Shown: positions 42,468 to 51,916, numbered from the stretch's first letter. The stretch: 64,000 nt of DNA from Aphanomyces cochlioides (GCA_019828595.1 JAHQRK010000021.1:1426001-1490000), one strand, 5' to 3'. Notes: generated by a model from the sequence alone, not told the origin. Numbers and translations: made by a program.

Positions 42468-42567
42468 CCCAATCCGGATAAGTGTCAAAATATTTACAAA
42501 TCTCAAAAAAATGTTTATATTCCCACAAGATGTGAAAAGTACAATATCAACAGTAATTGATACTCTG
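42458..42567 (-). repeat. Right imperfect terminal inverted repeat of the transposon
   Basis: Read on the minus strand it starts CAGAGTATC and includes TTTTCACATCTTGTG and TATCCGGATTGGGAT, corresponding in order to the left end. Confidence 0.65.
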
Positions 42568-42649
42568 TAATATGATAAGTACATTGATTTATACAGTATA
42601 GTAAGTTTAGCGGTCATTTCTGGATCACTTTACATTTTGCATCATTGTT

Positions 42650-43354
42650 ATGTGGACACGAGCAGCAGGGCGGCTGATTGGATGCGTACGTCCATCGCCG
42701 ATGTTGCGACCGGTAGCTTCTTTTCGACCTTCTCTCGCCTGCTTGGAGATGTCTCCTCTATTTCAGAATCCTGTACGATGCATGAGTGACAAGCGTACCA
42801 AGAAAATCCCGCTCAACGAAGAAATCCGATCGCCAGTTGTGACGATTGTATCGGAAGGCGGTGAAGTTCGCGAGAATGTCGACAAGCGCACAGCGGTCCG
42901 TGAAGCAAAGAAACTCGGTTTGGACCTGGTACAAGTGAGCTTGCAGCCATCTGAAACGCCAAATGGACCTCCGCGAGTCATCTGCAAGATGTTTGACTAT
43001 CGCAAGAAGATTTACAGCGAAGATCGATCGACAGAGCCTGAGCGAAAAATGAAAGGCGACAAAGATATGATCTTCAAAGCTGACATTGAGGCCCATGATG
43101 CTGGTGTCAAGATGAAGCGTGTAGCGGGTTTCCTCGAGAAAGGACATCCTGTGAATTTGTCGGTCGAATGGGGTAATCGAATCGAAAAGAGACCCAAGGG
43201 CACAGCTTTGTACGACCGTATTCTCGAGACTCTCGACGTGCCATACTCTGTTGCCAAGTCCAAGACCACAAACGTGGCCATCCGTGCGCGCTTGAATCCG
43301 GTTTTTAAGAAGGAAAAGGCGTCCGAGAAGGTTGCCCAGGACGAACAGGTTTGA
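42650..43354 (+). CDS. Mitochondrial translation initiation factor IF-3
   Basis: Predicted 234-aa intronless protein. The first ~45 residues (MWTRAAGRLIGCVRPSPM ...) are rich in Arg/Ser/Pro without acids, a mitochondrial presequence. The IF-3 N-domain follows: PLNEEIRSPVVTIVSEGGEV, REAKKLGLDLVQVSL, and VICKMFDYRKKIYSE, matching the NxxIxxxxVxLI...AxxxGLDLVxVxPxAxPPVCKIxDYGKxxY pattern. The C-domain (MIFKADIEAHDAGVKMKRVA, FLEKGHPVNLSVEW, AKSKTTNVAIRARL) is shorter and more divergent, as in other organellar factors. It binds the mitoribosomal small subunit and proofreads initiation, by family. Its start lies 82 bp from the right end of the transposon. Confidence 0.85.
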   Translation: MWTRAAGRLIGCVRPSPMLRPVASFRPSLACLEMSPLFQNPVRCMSDKRTKKIPLNEEIRSPVVTIVSEGGEVRENVDKRTAVREAKKLGLDLVQVSLQPSETPNGPPRVICKMFDYRKKIYSEDRSTEPERKMKGDKDMIFKADIEAHDAGVKMKRVAGFLEKGHPVNLSVEWGNRIEKRPKGTALYDRILETLDVPYSVAKSKTTNVAIRARLNPVFKKEKASEKVAQDEQV

Positions 43355-43409
43355 CCTCACTGAACTCCAAAAGTCCAGAGGGTCTTTCATGGCCCCAAAA
43401 ATCGTAGAT

Positions 43410-43715
43410 CTATCTACCACTGTGAAGAATGTGACCCTTCAACTTATCTGCGTCGTGAATGCCTCTCAACTCTTCGTCTCGTTCGATACATATTCTGTAT
43501 CGGATCGCATGTTCGTGACCTTCAAACAGATCGTCTAAAGTCCAGATCGCAGTGAGTGTTCGATCCCCGAACTCACATGTAGGATCAAAGCGTTCAGCGT
43601 AGAGGTTGACGCGCGAATCCCAAAAGCCAGCATCTCCTCCATCTCCATGAATCTTGATCGAAGATGTCTCGTCCTTTCCATCAGGAGGAATATTTGGCGC
43701 GCGACCTCTTTCCAC
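43410..43715 (-). CDS. Possible small hypothetical gene (partial)
   Basis: A minus-strand frame of about 100 codons reads IPPDGKDETSSIKIHGDGGD, FWDSRVNLYAERFDPTCEFG and DRTLTAIWTLDDLFEGHEHA, and looks protein-like in composition. It lacks an ATG (it opens after a TGA with GTG), so an upstream exon would be needed. No family recognised. About 600 bp between IF-3 and the MYND-like gene contain nothing better. Confidence 0.3.
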   Translation of the reverse strand: MERGRAPNIPPDGKDETSSIKIHGDGGDAGFWDSRVNLYAERFDPTCEFGDRTLTAIWTLDDLFEGHEHAIRYRICIERDEELRGIHDADKLKGHILHSGR

Positions 43716-43978
43716 CCTTCAACGCACAGCCAAACATGAGATATTCCCATGCTCATCATGTCTCTCGACAGCATTGACAGAGCCAAACGAGCCGATGGGT
43801 AAATTCTATGGCAAACCTGTACAACCGGATAAAGTTACTGTAATACATTATATTCTTGAAATATAATATATCACTTGTTCTATTTTGAGAGGGTAAAATA
43901 CAGTATTTGTGACAAGACTACTCTATAATTTTATAATTGACAAGAGGTACTTCCGGATAAGTCCAGTTGGGTGCGTCG

Positions 43979-44401
43979 ATGGTGTCGTTGGTCACTGAAT
44001 TCGGTCACCTGGATGACCAAGTCGACCTGGATGGCATTCTGCATCTCGCCATGTCCATATCAAGCATCGAGAGCTTCTACGACGACGACCAAGACGACGA
44101 ATATGATCCCCTCTTCGAGCAGCTCAAAGCGTCCCTTCACGGCCAAAGCTGCGGTCATTGTGGCAAGATAGGTGCCGCGATTCCATGCCACGGCAATTGC
44201 GGTCATACGTTCTATTGCTCCCACGACTGCCTCGTCTTCAACAGCTCCACACATCGGCATGCCTGCCTTACAATCCGAGAGAGCCAAACGAGCGACACAA
44301 ATCTCTTGTGGGAAGACGATGAGGATGATGATGATTTGCCCATGGAACTGAACCTTGCCATCGACGCCATCGTCGGCCAGCTCACGCACAAGTGGCGATA
44401 A
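43979..44401 (+). CDS. MYND-like zinc-finger protein
   Basis: Predicted 140 aa from the ATG at 43979. After an acidic N-terminal part (SFYDDDQDDEYDPLFEQL) a zinc-binding module reads CGHCGKIGAAIPCHGNCGH then TFYCSHDCLVFNSSTHRHAC: two CxxC-type pairs, FYC-x-x-x-C and a terminal H-x-x-x-C, which is the MYND/zf-C6H2 type ligand order. A second acidic stretch (WEDDEDDDDLP) and a short helix end the protein. Such fingers usually mediate protein-protein contact. CCGGATAA at 43953-43960 lies 19 bp upstream of the start. A related sequence lies on the opposite strand at 44443-44856. Confidence 0.65.
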   Translation: MVSLVTEFGHLDDQVDLDGILHLAMSISSIESFYDDDQDDEYDPLFEQLKASLHGQSCGHCGKIGAAIPCHGNCGHTFYCSHDCLVFNSSTHRHACLTIRESQTSDTNLLWEDDEDDDDLPMELNLAIDAIVGQLTHKWR

Positions 44402-44442
44402 TTGTAGATCGATCTATGTTAACTTAACTTGTTTTATATCCA

Positions 44443-44856
44443 TCATACCCAGAAGCCAACCAGCGTTCCACACGAGCACGTGGAGACGACAGCAGTGCTG
44501 CTTTCTGCTACGGATCCGCTGCGATCGTCCTTCGCTCGCCGACGAGTGGCTGACGTGCCGCGTCCGAGCGAGCAAAGCGCGCATGATACAGGCTGAAGTT
44601 CTATGCAGTTCGCGGGGTCCACGTCCGAGACTTCCGAGACTAGAGAGAGAAACATGAGCATGACGTGGTGGTTCAATCGCGTACTAATGCTCAATCGCAG
44701 GTTTGACCCTTGTCTCCGTACTTTCTGGTGAAGCTTAAAGCATGGTTTGGAGCAGAAGAAGACATTGTTGGAGTGACGACTGTTCCCTGGTATACTCGCG
44801 CCGAACTTGCCGCACGACGCACAGAAGTGCGGCGCCAGCAAAAGTGACGGCATCAT
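44443..44856 (-). CDS. MYND-like paralogue on the opposite strand, possibly decaying
   Basis: From the ATG at 44856 the minus strand reads MMPSLLLAPHFCASCGKFGA, then SNNVFFCSKPCFKLHQK, clearly related to CGHCGKIGAAIP ... FYCSHDC of the gene at 43979. The following sequence to the stop at 44443 shows no similarity and has unusual composition, so the real gene may be spliced after HQK (a GTACGG donor follows) or be truncated. An alternative upstream start at 44958 would overlap the 5' end of the WD40 gene. The two MYND-like genes are tail to tail. Confidence 0.4.
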   Translation of the reverse strand: MMPSLLLAPHFCASCGKFGASIPGNSRHSNNVFFCSKPCFKLHQKVRRQGSNLRLSISTRLNHHVMLMFLSLVSEVSDVDPANCIELQPVSCALCSLGRGTSATRRRAKDDRSGSVAESSTAVVSTCSCGTLVGFWV

Positions 44857-44918
44857 GATATGGGCGTAATGTTGTTTTATGAGTAAAAACGTCTTGCCAT
44901 GTGGAAACCGCCAATACG

Positions 44919-46163
44919 ATGTGGTTTGGCATGAGTCCTCTGCGATGGAATCGACCAACGCACGCGGTCATGCCGCGCCAGCCACGCATGAAACAAAGCA
45001 GACGAGTACATTTGCATCCTTCTGCCGCCAAGCAAGACGCCATCTCGACCGCCGCGCCGGCGCCGCCAACGACAACATCCAACCAAGTCAACATAACGAT
45101 TAAGCCGACAACTTTGTCGACCAAAGACAACAACGAGATGACGCAGCAAGATCCACCACGAACTCTACCAGGTCCAGCGTCGACGCAGACTCTCTTTGGC
45201 CATACCGCCGGCGTCTGCGCACTCCTGGCGTCGGATGACCGATACATCATCTCTGGCTCAATTGACATGACGCTCCGTGTGTGGTCGCGTGGTTCTATGC
45301 ATTGCTACCATGTCCTCCGCGGCCATCGAGACGTCGTCTGCGCCGTCGCACTGAATCGAACGTACCTGCTTTCAGCATCACATGACATGACGGTCGGCGT
45401 CTGGCTCGCACAACAAGAGTTTCGTCTCCAGCGGCGGCTGCAAGGACACACTGGCCACGTCACACACGTCGCCTTCCTTCCGTCTGACGAGCACATCGCT
45501 GCCACTTGCTCCGAAGACAAGACGCTGCGACTATGGCGCGTCGACGTTGGCCTTTGCACCGCTGTCCTTGCTACTGGACATTCCAGTCGAGTCAGCTGCG
45601 TGCTGCCGCTCTCTAGTGCGATCTGGTCTGGCGGCGCTGATGCTACTGTGTGCGTCTGGACACTTCCTGATGGCCATCTCTCGACATCCTTCCGCGCGCA
45701 TGCCAAGACCGTCCAGAGCATTGTGTCCTTCGCAAGCGACTCGATCGTTGCCACATCTTCGAATGACGGGCGCGTCCAGTTGTACGACGCCGGGGCGCTC
45801 TCGCTCTTGCGCCGATTTGAATTTGGCATGCCGCTTTATTGGATGGGCATCCTTCGACGGTCTCAAGACCGTGTCGTTATCTCGAGCGGCGATGGACGTC
45901 TGCTTTTGATCGATGCGACTCTCGGTACATCCAGCGAAATTTCAGTCCGTCGAGGTCGATGGCTCGCTCACGTTGCGTTGTGGGATCCGTGGGTCGCTTG
46001 TGCAGCCGCCGATGACTTTGTACTGATCGTGGATGTAAGAAGCGGGGAGATCAAGGCTGAGATGCAGATTGAAGGTGTGCATGGAGTGGCGTGGCTCAAC
46101 GGAACAACGCTCCTCCTCTGTGGCGCCGATGGACTCATTCACGCCGCAAACTTTGCCATTTAA
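44919..46163 (+). CDS. WD40-repeat beta-propeller protein
   Basis: Predicted 414 aa from the ATG at 44919 (MWFGMSPLRW). A ~90-residue Thr/Pro/Gln-rich leader precedes seven WD40-like blades. Clear units: LFGHTAGVCALLASDDRYI with GSIDMTLRVW; LRGHRDVVCAVALNRTYLL with SHDMTVGVW; LQGHTGHVTHVAFLPSDEH with SEDKTLRLW; then GGADATVCVW and NDGRVQLYD, with the last blades degenerate. GH...SxDxTxxxW pattern fits F-box/Tup1-type propellers, but there is no F-box, so the partner is unknown. It is convergent with the ApaG gene, with only 2 bp between the stop codons (46163 and 46166). Confidence 0.85.
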   Translation: MWFGMSPLRWNRPTHAVMPRQPRMKQSRRVHLHPSAAKQDAISTAAPAPPTTTSNQVNITIKPTTLSTKDNNEMTQQDPPRTLPGPASTQTLFGHTAGVCALLASDDRYIISGSIDMTLRVWSRGSMHCYHVLRGHRDVVCAVALNRTYLLSASHDMTVGVWLAQQEFRLQRRLQGHTGHVTHVAFLPSDEHIAATCSEDKTLRLWRVDVGLCTAVLATGHSSRVSCVLPLSSAIWSGGADATVCVWTLPDGHLSTSFRAHAKTVQSIVSFASDSIVATSSNDGRVQLYDAGALSLLRRFEFGMPLYWMGILRRSQDRVVISSGDGRLLLIDATLGTSSEISVRRGRWLAHVALWDPWVACAAADDFVLIVDVRSGEIKAEMQIEGVHGVAWLNGTTLLLCGADGLIHAANFAI

Positions 46164-46165
46164 CA

Positions 46166-47085
46166 TTACTGCAGCATCATCGCTTCCATGACAGTCGGTT
46201 GGAGCGAAAACGGAGCGACGATCGCATCAAATGGCACTTCTTGCCCGTCTGCGTCGAAACGAATCGCATGGAGACAACCTCGGACGGATCCCGTAACGCT
46301 TTCGAGGTCAACACCACTCGCGTACTCAAAGATCTCGCCTGAGAGACGTCAGCACAAGAGAGAAAGGAAGCCGAAGTACCTGGAAGAATCGTTGGTGTTT
46401 GCCCAACGACTTGCGGTGTGTGCCGAGGGAGAATTTCGCGCTTCTTTCCGCCGTGATCAAAGATGTAATGGCGACCGGTGATCTTGATTGGCACGGACCC
46501 ATCGTTCAAGACGCGAATGCGGTATGTGTAGCGGAATCGATGTGAGGATGGATCGGACGGATGCGGAATGTACTGCCCCGTTGCTTCGACGACAACATCG
46601 TCCGTCCTGGTCACTACAAGCCATCAAGGTCAAAATACACCGAAGGACGTTGCAATACCGCTGGATGATTCGGCAAGCAGACGTTGATGCGAGATTTCTT
46701 CTATGGCCCACATCATTTCGTCCAGTCTACCGCTCAAAGCAGGAGCAAATGTGATCTTTGCCCCTTCCCGAAATTTCATGCGCACCAATTCGACAAGATC
46801 AACGTTGTCTCCATGCGGAGAAAGGGATTTCTGCAGTCGAAGCCACCGGACTCGCTCATCTGGCGGTGCAAATGACGACGGCTTCCTTTGATCGTGGCCT
46901 CGAGGGAGAAGTACCCATTGTCCCCATTGCTCTGTCGCCGGTGTTTCTCGCAAACGAAAGCCCGGTACGGCCACGAGCTTGCGCACGTCTCGAAGAATGA
47001 TCTTGTACCTACGAGAAACGATTCATCACGTTCGTTGTCGCGCCAAGGGAGCGGCTTACAGAGCCTTGATCGCACTTGGTCTCAT
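46166..47085 (-). CDS. LYR-motif N-terminus fused to ApaG domain
   Basis: Predicted 261 aa from four exons (minus strand): 47085-47060, 47008-46649, 46606-46380, 46338-46166; introns of 51, 42 and 41 nt. The splices are supported by phase and conservation. The N-terminus MRPSAIKALYKIILRDVRKL matches the Complex1_LYR pattern (ALYRxxLR), normally found in small mitochondrial Fe-S or OXPHOS assembly proteins. The C-terminal ~125 residues are an ApaG/DUF525 immunoglobulin-like domain: TGQYIPHP, FRYTYRIRVLNDGSVPIKIT, GRHYIFDHGGKK, VVGQTPTILPGEIFEYASGV and RGCLHAIRFDADGQEVPFDA. ApaG domains occur alone in bacteria and in POLDIP2 and F-box proteins in eukaryotes. The role of this combination is unknown; mitochondrial location is inference from the LYR part. 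Confidence 0.75.
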
Positions 47086-47475
47086 GTGAGTGGAAGCAGC
47101 TCGAGTTCAAAGTGATTTTTGAGTAATTGGTCAAAATTTTACAATTATATCCAATAAAACCTAGATATAGTAAAAATTCGACCAATCAATTTGCTTTCAG
47201 GAATGGCTATAAAATTTTAAATATCAAGAATCAATTATTACTTGATTTGAGAATTACAGTTGACTATTCTTTTTTAAAATTATTGCATACTTCAAGTAGC
47301 GAATGAATTTGAAATATCTTTAAAAAACAAAAAAAATTGCAAATGCCTGTCAAATATATGTATCTCACTATGTGCAACGAGTTGTGGGACCCATTTTTAA
47401 TTTTATTTTCAATTTATTTTTCTAATTTCTTTTCCCAGCAAGTGGAATTTCAACTGCGGACAACAAGCGTCGAGG
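47086..47475. other. AT-rich intergenic, no gene seen
   Basis: 390 bp, strongly AT-rich, between divergent ApaG and zinc-knuckle genes; includes ATTGG at 47128-47132 and CCAAT at 47150 and 47184. No gene seen. Confidence 0.45.
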
Positions 47476-48090
47476 ATGGATCATCGGTACGACGACTATG
47501 AAACGACCCGAGACTCCCGCAAAGGGCTCAATCCGCTCCTCCCAGCCAACAATATTGTCCACAGCAGCGCAGTTCTTAAAATGACGGGCATTTGGACCAA
47601 GACAATTGGATATGACCCATACGCACAAGAAGCTGATCGCCAAGAGAAAGAGAAAGCTGCTGCTGCATCAAGAGAGAAAGCTAAGGATATCCTTGCGATG
47701 GTCACACAGTCGAATCGGGGAGTAAGTTATTTATCACGGATTCGTCTGATGGCGACAGTAGAACGTGGCCCGTGGAGCATGCAAAAAGTGCGGCATGATG
47801 GGACATCTTACGTTCCAATGCCGCAATTTTGAAATGCACAAGAAAGAGGTAAAACTTTCCTTGCCTATGCTTGTATAACGCCTTTGTTTACTAAATAGTC
47901 TTCAGACGACGATAGCGACAGTGGTAGCAGCGACGACAGCGACGATGATGACGACGAAGCATCCAAGAAGCGAAAACGGTCTTCAGAGAAAAAGAAAAAG
48001 TCCAAAAAGGACAAGAAGGACAAGAAGGACAAGAAGGCAAAGAAGAAGAAGGAAAAGAAGGAGAAAAAGAAGAAGCAGAGAAGGGATTAG
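47476..48090 (+). CDS. SREK1IP1-like CCHC zinc-knuckle protein
   Basis: Predicted 174 aa from exons 47476-47721, 47762-47848 and 47899-48090 (introns of 40 and 50 nt). The second exon encodes a single zinc knuckle, ARGACKKCGMMGHLTFQCRN (C-x2-C-x4-H-x4-C), nearly identical in form to the knuckle of SREK1-interacting protein 1, a splicing-associated factor. The third exon is an acidic Ser/Asp run (SSDDDSDSGSSDDSDD) followed by a Lys-rich tail (KKSKKDKKDKKDKK), also typical of that family. The N-terminal 82 residues are longer than in the animal protein. Likely nuclear and RNA-associated. Its stop codon overlaps the stop of the convergent PI4-kinase gene. Confidence 0.8.
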
Positions 48091-51070
48091 CTCAAGTACC
48101 CATTCGTGCGGTACTGGAATGTGTCATATCTAGCCAAGGCATGATGATGAGCAATCGATGAGTTTTACGTACAATTTAGTGCGGACACTGCCGGCGCTTC
48201 GAGCGACAAGTGTGATTGCATGCTGGCGAACCCATCCTTCATCTGACGCGTCCACGCACAGTCTGTCCTTCATGCGACGGCACGCATCGTACCCAGTATC
48301 CCCTGCAAAGCATGGAAATGGTGACTCGAGCGCAGTCACTCGAACCAGCGCGAGGAGCTGTGTCAGTGTCAAGACTTGCAACGGCAAAGGAACTTACCCG
48401 CGTCGCGTGTCGATGGAGCGCAACAAGGCCGTCAGCCAGGAGGCCTTGGAATGCCGTCATACCGGTTGGGCCCATAACTTGAATCATTTCATCTGTGAGT
48501 TTGAACGGCGCACGTTCAATCGAGAAGGAACCGCCCGGCGCCGTGCCAAAGCAAAAGCCGAAGTCAATGTGCATGACATAGCCGTCGGCGTGGAGCATCA
48601 GGTTGCCATTATGTCGGTCTTTGATCTGCCAGACCACCATACCTCAGGACGAGCAGACACGTAGTCTTACCTGGAGGACATAGCAGAAGAGACTGTACGC
48701 CGCCATGCTTCGGATGAAGTTTTTCCTCGCGACCTACAATCAATTCCTTTACAGGTGTCGCCTCACGACGCTGACAAGACCTGAAAGTGCGGTGTGTCGG
48801 GTGTGCCATAGCGCTTGGTAAAGATGTCCATCAGTGTGGCAGTTGGTCCGCCAGTAGAGCTTAGAAAGTGCTTCTTGGCGTCAGAAATAGACATGGAATC
48901 GATCAGGACCTCCATGAGACCGCAGTCTTCACCACAGCACATGATGCTACAACCTCAGTCAAGCACAAGTCGAGAAGACGAAGGGAATACGAGTAAGGGC
49001 GGAGCCAGAGTTGATCGCCACTGCCCATGCCTTCTTGCTGAAAGATTCCGTCAAAGAGGTGCATGAGCTGCATCACAAATACTTCTTGGCGCATGTCGTC
49101 GAAGCTCTTGGCTATCACAGGGACGACGTCCCATCCAGCAACCTACAAGTCTTTCAGGAAACAACTCGGGAGTCAGGCGATCGTACGAGCTCTTTGTTGC
49201 GAGACCGCGCGGCACGTATCCTGTCTTTCTTGTCGAGGAAGCTCTCCACATGATGCGGTGTTGAGACGTTTGCAATGTCGTCGAATGACGCATCCAAGAG
49301 CGAGAGATGCGTCTCGACCATCGTTGGTTCTCGCGAAGGGCCTGACGATGAAGACACTGCGACGTCCAGTACGTCCTGCAGCAGTTGATCCGCAAAGTAG
49401 ACGACGGGATTGAGTGGTGCAGGGCGTAAAGTCATCATTGGCGGCAGCGAGACGCCTTCAAACCAAACCATCGTCGGTGCTCGTGCTTTGGTCGAGAAGA
49501 CAGTGCCTTCGTCCAGGAGAACATCTAGAACTCGCACTGGAGTGTCGAGGGGAAGCACGGCTTTGGCTGGCATGGTCTCCCGCAGCCGCGCCAGGACGAC
49601 CGGGAGATGTTTTTTGCGATCTCGAGGATCGTCGATTAGTCGTTTGAAGTTTTGGCTCGCGACTACCAAGGAATGGACGAGATGCATTGTGTCTTCGAAA
49701 ACAACGAGTGGATCTTCTACCTCTGGAACGCTGTCGGCCATGGCAAATTCCCTCAAGAGGGCTTCCATCTCGTCGGCGTCGACTTCAGTGATCATTTGGC
49801 CACGGAGACTTGCCGCCGACGAAACAATCGACGAGGAGGAGGAAGGCGTGGACGTGGGCAATGGATCCAAGTAGAACGCGCCACTTGAATATTCGGCTCG
49901 CATGCGGCTCTGAACGCGATCGATCTCTGACGACGTCGTCGCAGCGAGCCATTCGCCAAATAGACCTGACTGTGACGAACCAAGTAGCACTTGCGATGCA
50001 TTGAAGAGAGATTGGAGCTGCTGGTGATGTGCACGTGTGAGCTGAGGACCATAGCACGTCTCGGCCATCTTGGCTGTTGCGACAGCACTGAGACTGAGCT
50101 GACAAGCGTAGACTTCGATAAGCACGATGGCAGCAAAGCGGGAGTTATCTTTGGCTCTAGCGGCATCGACTCGTGCAGCTTCGCATTCCCAAGCAGTCTT
50201 AATGGCTAGTTGAGTGGAACGGCGGCAAACCCCAGAGAGGAAGTGAAGATAGAAGAGCTGCATGTTGACAGACTGACAGCCGCTCCAGTAGATGATGCCC
50301 CAGTGGAGGATTTGTGGCCAGTAAAGCTCTACATCCACGATACGGACGTCAGCATGGACCGACAATTGAGCAAGAAGCGTCACAATCATCATGGGGTTCT
50401 TCACATAAACGTACAAACCAAGGACAAGAGAGAAAGTATCGACTTCAGTGGTCATCAGCATCTTCTTTTGCAGTTTGAGCACTGGTTGACGCTCTGCCGA
50501 ACGAAAGAGCCGCCAATGGCGCGTTTCCTTCCATATGCCGTATGGAGTTTGACTCAATTGCTCGACCATGTTCGTCCATGCTTCCAATTGCACATGAGCA
50601 GCTTCATAGCATGTATGGAAATCGACCTCTTCAGCAAGATGAGACGCCAGTGAAGTATCGTCGTTGGCTGAGGCAAAAGCAGCTTGCAACGCGTGCATCC
50701 ATGCATCTCGTTCGGTTTTCGACTTGGTGTAACACGTCCATCGCTCTCCCTTGATCGTTTCGACGAAGAATCGCTCACCGAGGAAATCTGACTCGTCCAG
50801 CGATGCAGCCATGCATACAATCGTTGCAATCGTGCCATCCGAGGTGTGCCACGTGAGAGATCCATCGCTCTGCAGCCAACACAACGTTCGATACGATGTG
50901 TCGTTGATTGAGAGATGCAGAGTCAGGTACGCCTTGTAAATGTACGACTGGACGGGCCTGGTCAAAGACGAGTCGTTCTTCCTCACTGTGGCATTGGTTT
51001 CCTCGACAAGGGGCGCAATCGTCGCTCTTCGACGACTCGCCGACTTGTCGCGATCGAGGCTCATCACCAT
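48087..51070 (-). CDS. Phosphatidylinositol 4-kinase with N-terminal PH domain
   Basis: Predicted 906 aa from seven exons (minus strand): 51070-49187, 49142-48991, 48946-48781, 48733-48671, 48625-48398, 48357-48173, 48129-48087; introns of 40-47 nt. Residues 40-140 form a PH domain (SYIYKAYLTLHL, LCWLQSDGSLTWH, ERDAWMHALQAAF). Helical PIK-type sequence follows. The kinase occupies the last ~290 residues: VVPVIAKSFDDMRQEVFVMQ (Lys, DDxRQE), DQLWLRPYSI, CGLMEVLIDSMSIS, AYSLFCYVLQIKDRHNGNLM (catalytic DRHNGN), VMHIDFGFCFGTAPGG (DFG), and YDTFQYRTNGYLS at the end, as in class III PI4-kinases (PI4KB-like). All catalytic residues are present. It makes PI4P, presumably on Golgi or endosomal membranes. 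Its stop codon (48087-48089) overlaps the opposing gene's stop. Confidence 0.88.
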
Positions 51071-51916
51071 CTCTCACGGCGATTCCTCGATTACGTAACC
51101 GGTCGCAACAACAATTTTTAAATAATATTCACTGGAAAAAGTAATTGAAATTGATTTTTCTATTTTATTTCATGTCAAATTTTGGGAAATATTTTTCCAC
51201 CAATCACATTGCGCAGGAATTCTGTCAATAAATATCTCACCACATGGTTGGATGCGGGGTGGGGTTTGGGGGTGCAGGGGTTATACTGACACAGAACAAA
51301 AGAGATGGTTTCCCTTTGCCTCGTGTCATCGTCAGCCCAGCATATTAATACCAATATCTCACTCTACCGTAGCGCATTAGTCACGTATCATGGCTCAGCA
51401 CGATCTCGCACCTTAAATGTGCCTCGCCAAGCTCGTTTTACCCCCAGCTGAGGCTCCATGGCCTTTGTTTTCATCGTCATTTTCGAGTGTCCAGCTTATT
51501 ACAATTTGAAGAGTTTAGTGGGTTTACGCTGCAATTTTCATCCTGGAAGGGGATGTAATCACGCCGCGAAATGTACGTCGTGTGATGAGAAATAGGCGAG
51601 ATTGGGATGTGATATTCTCTAGCATTCTTTAGAAGCGGCGACTCAATCTGTGCTATCAAGTGTGCTTACAGGGCTCGATGACTTGACAAAGTCCGCTGAA
51701 GGATCGCCAAGTGAACTACTCGACACCTTTCAAGATCTCCAAGACAAAGTTGATTGGTTGGATATTCACGAAAATACGACATTTGTCGTTCGATTGTGTC
51801 GAAGATTCGTGGGAGCCATCGGATTCAATATGGATGGCTCGCAGCGAAGAGCGACATGGGACTCTGAAGAATTCATGATATAAACATTTGCCACGCATGT
51901 AATATATTCACTCGCC
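51071..51916. other. Intergenic with possible gene remnant
   Basis: 850 bp. At 51650-51883 (+) an ATG-less frame reads GLDDLTKSAEGSPSELLDTF and FVVRLCRRFVGAIGFNMDGS, and around 51510-51585 another reads LRCNFHPGRGCNHAAKCTSC, a Cys/His-rich segment. They could be exons of one broken or poorly resolved gene. Nothing else was recognised; 51240-51300 is G-rich and low in complexity. Confidence 0.25.

Larger units (their letters stand above)
39646..42567. mobile_element. Two-gene Tc1/mariner (IS630 superfamily) transposon
   Basis: 2922-bp element flanked by TA at 39644-39645 and 42568-42569. Both ends start CAG and remain similar for about 110 bp when the right end is reverse complemented: TTGAT, TTTTCACAT, ACATTTT and TATCCGGATT(C/G)GGAT line up in the same order at similar offsets (the CCGG motif is 94 bp from the left end and 87 bp from the right). 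It carries a DD34E transposase on the plus strand and a second long gene on the minus strand; the two converge with a 20-bp gap. The transposase frame is intact, suggesting recent activity. It inserted between the parvulin and IF-3 genes, leaving both apparently undamaged. Confidence 0.75.

Noticed and set aside
42468..42617. N-terminal extension of the transposon accessory gene
   Set aside because: The extra 50 codons cross the terminal repeat and the TA target site, so they cannot be part of a mobile gene; start taken at 42467.
46614..46640. 27-nt intron in the LYR-ApaG gene
   Set aside because: A 42-nt GT-AG intron (46648-46607) fits the phase and the typical intron length here; 27 nt would be exceptional.
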